This document shows positions 12,207-22,348 of a stretch of DNA of 64,000 nt, in pieces (position 1 is the first letter of the stretch; the number at the start of each line of letters is the position of its first letter). Below the pieces are notes generated by a model, which searched no databases, was not told where the DNA came from, and saw only the letters and a list, made by a program, of their open reading frames with translations. The translations under genes were made by a program, and so were the position numbers. Source of the stretch: Eupeodes corollae (lineage: Eukaryota > Arthropoda > Insecta > Diptera > Syrphidae); the NCBI RefSeq assembly GCF_945859685.1, contig NC_079149.1, positions 70,450,991 to 70,514,990 on the forward strand, written 5' to 3'.

Positions 12207-15200
12207 AAGAAAATAAAAAAAATTATAACGAGTTAAATATTTGCAAAAAATAGTATAATTTTTGAAGTAACATTAAATTTTGAAGCCGAAAAAAGAAATC
12301 ACAAAACACAAAAATTAAATTCTATTTTTTATCGTGATGGTGATAATTTTATATGTTTTATTTTTATTTATTTTATTATTGTTTTTATACAAGCAAGATT
12401 TATGTAAAAGTATTATTAATCAAGAAATCTAATAATTTTAAATGAAATTAGAGAGAATAGCTAAAATCTTTTTGCAGCTGTGACCATTTTATTTATATCT
12501 TTGCATTATATATATATTTATATAAAATATATATATATAAATAGTTTAATTTTTTGTATAGGTTTGAAAATAAGTTAATTTTTGTTTTAGTTTTAAACAT
12601 ACACTGTAGAAGATCTTGTGACTGTATAAGTGCTTGTATTTTTTTTAAATATAAACTTTTTTTTATATATAATAGAACAATATTATAGAACATTTGTTTA
12701 AAATATTAAAAAAAAACATTAAACACCAATCTTTAAAGGAAAATAAAACAAAATTTACTTACATATATTCAAATATTTATGATTGTAGTCAGTTTTTTGT
12801 CTTTATACATTGAATATAAAATTTAACTGTTTCGTTTATTTTTAATTTTATTTTGAATTATAATAATATAAAAAAGTTTGTGTTTTGTGATTTATTTTAA
12901 CAAATAAATGTTTTCGTTATAATCTGTGCTTTGCGCGACGACCTCGACAACGACGATGATGGTGATGTTAATCTTATGATGACAGCAAAAAGGATATTCT
13001 CCAGAAGTCAGCAATTTGAATAAAATGACAAGAATATGATATATAAATATAAATAAATTTCTATTTATACATTTGTAATAAATTAAACAAAATACTTACG
13101 AGAAACACTGACGAATAACACAGCGTTTCACATAACCATTATCATATACTTCCGATTTGTCATTATGATTTTTCTCCACATTATATAAAATGTAAATAGA
13201 CAAATAAAACAATGAAGAAAATTAATTAGAATTTTTAAATATTGTATGAAATTATGAATAAACCATATGGTCGGAGATAAAGTAGAATAAAATTGGATTT
13301 TCCAAAATATTAAAGTAAATAAAAGAAATTCAATTTAATATTTATTATTTACATTCCTTGCAGGTCTAATCAAACCTTTTTTTAACATTTCTTTAGAACC
13401 GATTTTCAAACAGCAATACAAAGATTGCTAAATGTTAAGAATAAGAATTAAGTGATTATTGAAAAATTGGCTCCTTATGTTTTTATCTTCATCAACAAAA
13501 ACAATCAATGTACATCAGAAGCAATTTATAAACTTAATAAACAAAAATAGTAAATTCACTACTAAGCAAAACAAAAAAGTGCCTGCAAATATAATCGCCG
13601 CCTTAACTTTCGAGTGTGGTTTGCTTGAACAATTCTTTTTTAAATGTCGATTAAATTAAATTTTTCTTTAAACAGTGTCAATGATAGTCTCGGTATATGG
13701 TTGATTATATAATATCTAATTTCAAGATGAGATGCATGACTCGCAATTAAAAATTTTAATATCATTAAAGTTCTTTATTAATTATTTGCATTAATCCAAT
13801 TAATTTATGTAGTTTTTTGTAAGTTTATGAAGACGAATTACAAACTATTAAGTAAAGTCCAGATTATTTTATTCAGTTATTCATTCATATTTTAATATAT
13901 AAACTCATTATTTACCTTAAAAAACGCTTCCTAAATTTTAGAAGCAATACATAACTAAAGCTTTGGTGCTCGCATTCATAAGGTCTTTTAAATAATGATT
14001 TATATTGGGACATTAATTTTGAATCAAATTATTAAAATGTATTTAAGTATAAGCAACAGTAATGGTTGGCTATTCGTGTAGATAGTTCTTCTCAAACCAT
14101 ATTTAATAACGGTAATACTTTGCATAACTTTATCCCTGGGGATAAATTAAACCAAGCGATTCATTCGATTTTAGTTTTTATTGAATTACGTTCTATTCCG
14201 AATGCTTTCATTCAGATTTTTAAAATGTCTAATACTTCATTTGTAGATTTTACAAAAATGCAAGTTTTTTAGTTCATACTCTAATCATACCATATTACAA
14301 ATTAAATATATTATTTTAAATAAATCATAATATCGAGCCTTTCAAACAAATCCAAATTTGTTTAACTAATTTCTCTGGATCGGTAATTATCGTCTGAACA
14401 AAAATAAATAATAAAGTTTTGTAGTTTCACATAAAATAAAGAACTCGTTATTGAAAATATTAAATTTGTGTTTATTTAAATCATAGCAAATTAGTGTTCT
14501 GAGAGGGAATAAATTTAAGAAAATATACTTGTGTATGTCGTTTCATAAGAAACAACATAAGAAATACATAAAATAAAACTTTTAAATTAATAAAAGTAAG
14601 CAATCAATTTTTGTTATAACTTCTTTGGATTTAGTTACTTAGTTCTTAAATAAACAACTATACTTTAAATCAATCATCAATATTATATAATATAATTTAT
14701 AGACTTTAACACTCGAGCAAATGTTGTTGTTATCAAAGAATACCGAAATAAAACAATTATGTGGAAAATAAACTATAAAATTGTAATGATATGAAACAAT
14801 GATACAAAATAAAAGAAATGAAAAAAAAATAAAAATTATAATAATTTAAAAACGAAACAAAAACTTTTTTAATTGTTTTTTGTTTATTGTTTATTTTTGT
14901 TTCCTTCATTTATATTTAAATGTTATATTTAATCGTTTCTCTATGATCTTGATGTTTTGTTCCGTTCCATTTTTTTTTTACAAAACTAGTTGGTTTAGGT
15001 GTGCATGTTTTTATCCGCTGTAGCATATATGTTATTCAAAAAAGAACTATAATATATTTTGTCTGTTTAAAATTATAAATAATATTGTTTTATACAAAAT
15101 GGGGTGTTGGTTGATATATTTCAAAAACATTGCATCTTTAATTAGGCATTTGGACTCGAAATGAAATTACATTTTCTTGTAAGGGATGAGAGTTTGTAGT

Positions 15201-17912
15201 CACTTGGCCTTCGTTTTATACGAGTTTATGCACCTCTAATTTATTTTTGTTGCTAAAACAAGCAATACTAAATAATAATTGAATTTATGTAATGTAAATT
15301 TTGACATTTGGTGGTGATGTTCGAAATCAAATAAGGATACATTTTGCTAATTCAAAAAAGGTAATGCACAACCGGGTTGCACGAATTTGTAGTGTTGAAT
15401 TTTGTGTCATAAATTAATTTATTTAAATTTATTATTATCACCGAAAAACAAAATTTGCTTGGATGTTTGCAAGTGAAATGCTTACAAAGTGTTTAAAAAT
15501 TATAGGAGTTTATAAATAGATTAAACAATTTAATAGGTAAAAAATGTCGATTCTAAGTGAAATACACCATTCTACATCAAATACAGTCCCTCCCTGGCCA
15601 TATTATTAAGCGCACGATTTTAATCAGGTTTTCGAATATTGTTATGCATTTAAATTATTTTGTATGCAGAATAAAAACTATTTCCTAGAAATAAAGCAAC
15701 AGATATAAAGAATTTTTTTTAAATTAATATTTTCAGTTTTGTTTATGTTATTTTTGTAATTTTTTTCAATACTTTGTTGAACCTCCTTTTGCTTTAATAA
15801 GAGCCTCAATTCTGCGCGGCACACTGTCAATGCATGATTTGACTGTTTCCTGCATTTGTGGGCAGTCATTCCACACTTGAATTACTCTTTCAATAAGTGA
15901 CCGCATCTCTAGCTACTTCCCTCTTCATCAGCTCCCGAACGTATTCAATTGTGTTCATATTAGGACTGTTTTCCGGCCAGACCAACTGAGGGATATTTTA
16001 TTCCCCCAAATAATATTTCATGGCCCGAGCTGTGTAGCATGGAGCTCCATCTTGCATACAAATATAACCATACATCCATTCTTGAACGTTAAAAATATTA
16101 CGAATAATCTAATAATTATAAAAATTATGCAGTGCGTCTAATAATATGGCCAAGAACTGTATAAGTAACGAGATGGGACAAAATAGTTGGGGCTTAAAAC
16201 AACGCCGGTCCAGCCAAACTTGCTTCCTTTGCGATATTTGTAGAAACTGCACCTTATACGTATTTGAATACAAACATACATAATGTATCTATGATTCTAT
16301 CTTGAAGTTTAAAGCCTATTTATTTTTGTTTTGAAAAACAGGGTACAAAGAACAAAGTTTAACTTTGGTTTCAAGAGAAGTATTTACATGCCATCACCGA
16401 TTTTTTAAAGATACTACGAGTAGCTGTATAATGCGAACATAATTATTTTTAAAAAGTTCAGAACTGTTTATAATTAGGAATCTTTGGCGACTAAAATTAA
16501 TGAACGTGACAAATAAAGTTAGTTTAATTTTAAAAAGATTTTCACCATTTATCATCTTCTACTTTTATTTTGATCTTATTAAAATAATTTTCACAAGTCC
16601 AAGGCTGTGTCAAAAATTAAACTGGGATCTTAGAAGAAAAGGCATTTTGTTTTTTGGTGTTTAAATTTATGTTTTAATAAATATGCAAAATAAATAGCAT
16701 TTTGTTTTATTATCCATACATATGTATTATTATAGCAACTTCAGGTATAAAGTTAAATTAATTAAATTCGTTCTTACAAATATCACTTTCATCTTTATAA
16801 TACATATGTTTTAAGATATAGATGGAAATTATATTATATTATTAGATTTTTCGAAAACAATACATTAGAAGAGTCAAAATAAGATACAAAATAGGTTGGG
16901 AAGCATTTGTCTTAACGGTCATCACATGTGAGAAAAGGCGGAACTCCATTATACTTACACTAATATGCACCATATTTAAAAAACACTAGTCTCATTTAAC
17001 TTTCGTCTAAACTTCAAAACAATATTACTATTTGTCTAAATAATTCAATATACATAGCAAAGTTTATCAAAATTCAGAATAAACTGCAACCGGCAAAAAA
17101 AACTAACACTAAGCTACTTTCATTTCTGTCAATATAATCGCATAATTTACGTACATTATGTTTTAAAACTAAAAATCAGCTTAACACAATATTGAATGAT
17201 ACGAATCGAATTAAAGTGATTCAGATGCATGGCGAAGAAGGGAAACATAAGAATGTTATTACATAATAAATGGAATTGTTATGGTATTTTGCTTTCTCTT
17301 ACTATGTAATATCTTAGCGGTCTTGTATTCCAAGTCAGATGAAATTCCTCGACTTAATTATAAGTAATAGATATGTATTGTAGCTAACTAAGTAAAAATT
17401 TTCTAAGACCTAAAAATATTCGACTTACTTAGTATTCATCACCGCCAATGGTATCATATATTTAAAGGCATGTTTTCCTGCTTTATTTATAATGGGAATT
17501 TGGTGGTTTGTGGCGTTAGTAAACTTAAACTAACTAACAATTTAACAACTAAACAATGCTTACTCAGTTTCTTTAACCTTAAGTAAAAACTGCATAATTT
17601 GTTGTTTTTTTATATCTACTTTCAATGATTGCTTAAATAATATCAATTTTGTATTCTATTGTAAATACATTAATTTTTGTGTTTTCATACAGCCTCTTAA
17701 TATAGGTTGCTTTTCTTTTCATGTTTCTTAAAAAAGTACATACAAACAGCAAAAAGTATATAAAGTTATCTTCAAAAACCTATGTACATATATTATAACC
17801 AAAGATTCTAAAAGAAAATTGTATTTCTTTTTTGAATTCAATTTTTGTTTTTGTTTTTGTTTTGTTCTGTTAACTACGTTTTGCGTTATTTTTTGTATCT
17901 TTTTTATTTTAG
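12207..17912 (+). other. par-1: par-1 large intron (middle part)
   Basis: AT-rich sequence with an alternating AT run around 12508-12540 and a Tc1-type mini-element at 15584-16159. A short GC-richer patch lies at 12926-12970. No other coding or RNA feature is recognisable. Confidence 0.7.
15584..16159 (-). mobile_element. Internally deleted Tc1-like element
   Basis: A 576-bp element flanked by TA on both sides (15582-15583 and 16160-16161). Its inverted termini begin CAGTCCCTCCCTGGCCATAT on the left and CAGTTCTTGGCCATATTATT on the right (reverse complement). The minus strand retains only the C-terminal part of a Tc1-type transposase. Readable pieces are MQDGAPCYTARA (second catalytic Asp region), WPENSPNMNTIEY (third acidic residue region, degraded from the usual WPxxSPDLNPIE), and a terminal PRRIEALIKAKGGSTKY. 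A stop and frameshifts interrupt it, and the N-terminal DNA-binding half is gone. It is non-autonomous and lies antisense in a par-1 intron. Confidence 0.8.
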
Positions 17913-17954
17913 GCCCAGCGAAGGCCAAGCAAATACATCCAACAACAGCTTTAG
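17913..17954 (+). CDS. par-1: par-1 42-nt cassette exon (linker before KA1)
   Basis: A polypyrimidine tract and TTTTATTTTAG acceptor (AG at 17911-17912) are followed by 42 bases and a donor GTAATT at 17955. The 42 bases run G, 13 codons (PSEGQANTSNNSF), then AG. The exon both starts and ends in the phase of the 5434-5554 donor, so it can be included or skipped without changing frame. Inclusion inserts an Arg-Pro-Ser-Glu-Gly-Gln linker and skipping joins FSKR directly to the KA1 exon. If the intron is retained, AGG TAA gives an immediate stop. Variable linkers at this position are typical of Par-1/MARK isoforms. Confidence 0.75.
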   Translation, partial: AQRRPSKYIQQQL

Positions 17955-20199
17955 GTAATTATATACTGACAGACTCACCAAAAAATCAAAAATATTTTTT
18001 TTCTAAAATCGGGGTGTATCTGTAGCCACGTCGTAGGGGTAATCAGATTTTTTTAAATTTTCTTTTATTTACAAAATGCCAAAACTAATTGTGAAACAAT
18101 TGTACTAAATTTATACATACATACATACGTATTTTTGTATTTATTGTTTCATTTTATTGTTAAAAAAAATTCAATAGGTATTTACGTACCTATACTTAGT
18201 GTTAAAATTTTTCTTGCATGCTTATTATTTCGATGTTTCTTTATACCTATTTTGCACATAATTCATATGTTTTTTTGTTTAATTTCATCACACAACTTAA
18301 GCATGAGTATCCATAATACTTTTATATAACATATAAATAATAATGAAATATATTTGTTTAAAGATCTGATTACAATCCTAGAATAGATTTTAAGCTTATA
18401 ATTAAATAAATAAAATGAATAGGCTTTCAAATGTTTAATACCAAATACATAATTCACAACCGAATTACAAGTATTTTTATTTGATTTTATAATTTTTAAA
18501 TATAAATATTTCTATTGATTAATTTGAAATTTGTGCTTTAATTTTATAATACTGGTCGACAAGATTTTGTAGCTGTCAATCAAATTTTTCTTTTCCGAAG
18601 CGTTATTATCACCTGTAAAATTTAAATAAAACTCTATATACATCTATGGATTTTCATAATAAATTTTCTTTTTTAAATAACATTGTTGGTGATTTTTTAA
18701 ATATTCAGCTTCTCATAAATAAGAAAATAAATTTAAATAAAAACAGAAAAATAATATTGGTATGCTTTTTTTTATCGAATTTGTCGTCTAAAAAAGGTAT
18801 CACATCAAGTTTTTGATAATGATAAAAATGTTTATTTTTAAAAATCCAAGTGCAATTTCGAACTCTGCACAAATAAATAGCTCTAAAACGTATTTTTTTA
18901 AACCATACAAATATAAGATTCAAGTTTTCACAAAACTTCATACAAGATCAAATGTTGTGTTTTACATTAGCATTGATTAATTGTATATTTTTAGAGTGGA
19001 ATATTTAAAAAACGTATCTTTGGGGGAAAATTATAAGTCAAGATTTGAAATGGGGATACCTTAATCATTTTATGACAGAATAAACTCAATTTTGTAGACC
19101 AGTGCATTTAATACTGATTCCAAACATCGTGGCATCAGACAACCGAAATGTTTTAGCTAATTATTATTATAAAGTTAATATAGTTGCATTATTTTAAAAA
19201 TTTTAATTTTTTCCTTATTTGAGTGCCAAGATTATATGTACTGTACTTCAAAGCTAGTTTCATACCACTTATCGAAAATATTTGTCGATAAAAGTTCTTA
19301 GACCATCAGCGTACCGTTCTGGCTAAGTCTTGCTAAGTATGGTCGACCTTAATGCTACTTAACCAGGTAAATGGCACTGTTGGTGTTGGCTTATTGTGCA
19401 CAAAACTGTTAAATAAGGTCTTACATTGACAATATAAAACTTGCAAATATAAACAAAACGATATTGGATATACTTTTTGTCATAGATTAAACTGACTGCT
19501 GGCCAATTTTTTTTACTACACATTGTCTCTTTAAAAACTACTTTAAAAAAAGTGTTTTTAAAACACTTGCTAAGTTGTTCACTACCTCAATTGTATTTCA
19601 AAGAATATGGCTAAAATATAAAATGTCATAAGACCATTGTATTTAGTCTTCTGTTTAACGTTGACAAATTGTTTTCGCACATGCAACAACGATTAAACTT
19701 TACTTTAACTTTGTTACACAAAGTTTCTTGTGTACATAATGTTTAAGTACAAGTACCAGTAGAACTTATTGGTGCTTAAATTTTTTCAGTACCCCTACAA
19801 TTTAATTGTACTTATTTAATTGTTTTGGTTTTTGATTGAATCTTTTTCTCCGTTTATATCTTATCATTTTTGTACTTGAGATGATTGTTCTTAGCAGTTT
19901 TGCTTTTTCAATAAAAAAAAAGTTAAATAGAATCGATATTATTTATTTGATTGGAAAAGCAAATCTCGGTAGAAATAATACAATAAACCCTGGAACTATT
20001 CCGTATTAAAATAAAACTAAAATAATGCAATAAATTGAAAAAAAAATGTATTTACTTTTATCATACATATATTGTCATCATGAAACTTTTAGCCTTTTAA
20101 CAAAAAAGAATACTTGTAACAAATTAATATACATATATAAATCTATACATACGCCGTGTGTGTTATCATTTTACAAATGCGAAGACTTTTTTATGGTAG
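17955..20199 (+). other. par-1: par-1 intron before the KA1 exons
   Basis: AT-rich intron of about 2.2 kb. The short open frames at 18135-18329 and 18705-18941 look like chance. I see no mobile element that I can bound. Confidence 0.8.
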
Positions 20200-20349
20200 T
20201 GGATCAACAACTGAAGAATCAGCCAAACCAAGAGTTCTGCGTTTCACTTGGTCGATGAAGACAACATCTCCTTTAATGCCTGACCAGATAATGCAAAAGA
20301 TCCGCGAAGTTCTTGATCAGAATAATTGTGACTACGAACAAAGAGAGAG
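20200..20349 (+). CDS. par-1: par-1 exon, start of KA1 domain
   Basis: The exon carries 49 whole codons with phase-2 edges. It begins GSTTEESAKPRVLRFTWSMK and continues through a PLMPDQIMQKIREVLDQ segment to NNCDYEQRE, then a split Arg codon. RVLRFTWSMKTTS is the opening strand of the kinase-associated-1 (KA1) domain, which binds acidic phospholipids and helps restrain and localise MARK/Par-1 kinases at the membrane. I chose the acceptor at TGGTAG (20198-20199) because of the T-run before it. An AG at 20183-20184 would start the exon at 20185 in the same frame, adding five residues (LFYGS). The donor GTCTTT at 20350 is weak but is fixed by homology and by the next exon, only 60 bases away. 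Confidence 0.95.
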
Positions 20350-20409
20350 GTCTTTATAATAATAAAATGATTATAAAATGTTAACAGTTTTTTTATTTGT
20401 TCTTATTAG

Positions 20410-20528
20410 GTTTGTGTTGTGGTGCGTACATGGGGATCCAAATACAGATTCTCTGGTACAATGGGAAATTGAAGTATGCAAACTTCCTAGGTTATCTCTA
20501 AATGGCGTCCGATTTAAACGCATATCGG
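20410..20528 (+). CDS. par-1: par-1 exon, core of KA1 domain
   Basis: After a 60-base intron with an acceptor ATTAG ending at 20409, the exon completes the split Arg. It then encodes FVLWCVHGDPNTDSLVQWE, the strongly conserved EVCKLPRLSLNGVRFKRISG region, and one base of a glycine codon, and ends at the donor GTAAGT (20529). LPRLSLNGVRFKRISG is one of the most conserved stretches of the KA1 domain across Par-1/MARK proteins and contributes basic residues to the lipid-binding face. Splice phases match on both sides. No disruption is visible. Confidence 0.97.
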
Positions 20529-21173
20529 GTAAGTTTAGTGTTTGTCTGAAAATAAATCAAAAAATCTTCATTTCGTCATTATGTTTACAAAAAAGGATCT
20601 CAGCGTAATTTTACAAATAAAAGTCTATAAATTACATCAGATTTTACAACGGTGTTAAATTAAAGCTGCATAATATTTATTTGTATGTTCTTTTTTCCCT
20701 ACTCAAAAACAACTTACATATCTAATTCTTGATTATTTGTTATAACATTCTTCAAATGTATTACATTTTAGAAAAAAAAAATAAAAATATTAGTTCACAC
20801 TCACACTTCTTAATATGTTCCATTGATACAAGAAAAAAGACATCAAGAAGAAGAAGAAGTATATTTTCGCGTGTGCTTTATCCTAGTATTCCTTGAGATT
20901 GATTACTTCAAAACCTTGCATTATCTGTAATATGTAAAGTTCACTATAATAGTTTTGGTTGTGTAAAAAATTTTTAATAAAAAGTTTTTGTTTTTTTTAA
21001 GACTATAATATTATAATCTAACGTGATATAAGCGTTAGATTATATTAAAAATATGAAAGGAACAATCGACTTAGCCCCCAAGGTTTAGTGAACAGTATTT
21101 TAAGAATAATCATTTTTCAAATCATCGCATGTAGATGTAGTAGAACAAAAACTAATTACTTTTTTTTCATCAG
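20529..21173 (+). other. par-1: Last par-1 intron, with a perfect 12-bp hairpin
   Basis: GT-AG intron of 645 bases ending in TTTTTTTTCATCAG. It contains an inverted repeat, TATAATCTAACG (21012-21023) and its exact complement (21033-21044), with a 9-base loop, about 130 bases upstream of the acceptor. Otherwise it is AT-rich with no recognisable feature. Confidence 0.85.
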
Positions 21174-21232
21174 GTACTAGCATTGGATTCAAAAACATTG
21201 CATCACGCATAGCATTTGACCTACGTCTGTGA
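21174..21232 (+). CDS. par-1: par-1 terminal KA1 exon with canonical TGA stop
   Basis: The acceptor AG at 21172-21173 is followed by GT, completing the glycine codon. The exon then encodes TSIGFKNIASRIAFDLRL and a TGA at 21230-21232. This is the exact expected end of the KA1 domain: vertebrate MARKs and fly Par-1 finish with a closely similar FKNIAS.IA..L.L sequence and stop. The TGA is therefore the ancestral stop, not a sequencing artefact within the protein. It is followed by C (TGA CTC), which is the leaky tetranucleotide class, and the frame beyond it remains open for 371 codons. Confidence 0.97.
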
Positions 21233-22348
21233 CTCGACCAAACTAAAAATGAATCATCATCACTTGCATCATCGGACGACCAACAAAATCCCTCGTCCTC
21301 GAATAATAATCGCTTCAAATACGAATCCAATGCAACATCGTCAACTAGAAAGGCCACATCTTTACTAAAAACTAAGTTAACCGATACATTAGTTCATAGC
21401 AGCCTATCTAAGAACAAAAAGTCATCTCTTATTCAACCAATTATTGTTACAACTAGCTGCACAAGTAACATTTCTGGTGCAACAACTTCAAAAAAGCAAA
21501 AAATTCGATCAAATTCCGAATCGGACAAAGTATCGTTGAATCTATCTTCTGGTGAAAGATTAGACACAGCTAGTAGCTCCAAGAATAGCAGCAATCATAG
21601 TCTTCGTGGTCAACCGCTGTCGTTTGAAGAAACTTCTTCAGCAGTTGCCCCTGCTTCTGCTGCTCTTGCCACTAATGAAGGAAGTGTTATTAAAGCATCT
21701 GCTCAAGGTAACAGCTCTAATTCAAAAACAATTGCAATACCTGCTACTTCAACTTCCAATCGCATTGATTCGACTATTCAATTACTTGAAGAGATAATAG
21801 ACCCAATTGCCGAAGAAGAAGACGATGAAATTGATATCGACAATACAGAAGAGGATGATATTTGCGATTTGGCCTCTTCAGCTCCAATGAAGTGCAGTGT
21901 TGATAGCGTTAAGCAGCCAGGATCAAATTCTAGTACACCTAGTACATCAATTGGACTGACTGCTCTCAAACTCAATGTCAAAGGCAAATCAAAAACTTCT
22001 AGCGATAATAAACAAATCAAGATGAATACAAGCAAGAGTTTGAATGACAACTCAATAATTATAAATATGAGCAAGACTAAAGCAAAATCAGCTGCACGGG
22101 CACCAATTGCACCAGAAAAAAGTAGATCTAATGTTCTCTTGGGCAGAAAGTGCATCAAAGTATTGGCCACAAAAACAATTTCAAACGAAGAGTCACCAAC
22201 AGACACAACCGAATCAAAACCACCAACAGAAACAGAAACTCCAGAAACGGAATCGTGCACTACAAGTGGAAACAGTAGAAAAGAAACTGGCAGTAAATTA
22301 GGATACAACAACTTGATAGCATCACTCTTACGCACAACAACGCTTTAA
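21233..22348 (+). CDS. par-1: Candidate stop-codon readthrough extension of Par-1 (371 codons)
   Basis: Directly after the par-1 TGA, and in the same frame, 371 codons are open to a TAA at 22346-22348. The predicted extension is disordered and rich in Ser, Thr and Lys. It has a basic patch (TSKKQKIRSNSESD, about residues 86-99 of the extension), an acidic block (EEEDDEIDIDNTEEDD, about residues 194-209), and a hydrophobic tail (NNLIASLLRTTTL). The first in-frame ATG is at 21887, codon 219, so independent initiation would miss most of the frame. I verified the frame base by base from the acceptor at 21174 through to 21536. Either ribosomes read through the TGA or an unseen alternative splice bypasses it. 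I recognise no domain. An antisense open frame at 21778-22335 is a shadow of the codon bias. Confidence 0.75.
   Translation, partial: LDQTKNESSSLASSDDQQNPSSSNNNRFKYESNATSSTRKATSLLKTKLTDTLVHSSLSKNKKSSLIQPIIVTTSCTSNISGATTSKKQKIRSNSESDKVSLNLSSGERLDTASSSKNSSNHSLRGQPLSFEETSSAVAPASAALATNEGSVIKASAQGNSSNSKTIAIPATSTSNRIDSTIQLLEEIIDPIAEEEDDEIDIDNTEEDDICDLASSAPMKCSVDSVKQPGSNSSTPSTSIGLTALKLNVKGKSKTSSDNKQIKMNTSKSLNDNSIIINMSKTKAKSAARAPIAPEKSRSNVLLGRKCIKVLATKTISNEESPTDTTESKPPTETETPETESCTTSGNSRKETGSKLGYNNLIASLLRTTTL

Noticed and set aside
21778..22335. 185-codon open frame on the minus strand
   Set aside because: It lies entirely opposite the par-1 extension frame. Its Ser/Val-rich translation is the expected shadow of Ser/Thr/Glu/Asp codons.
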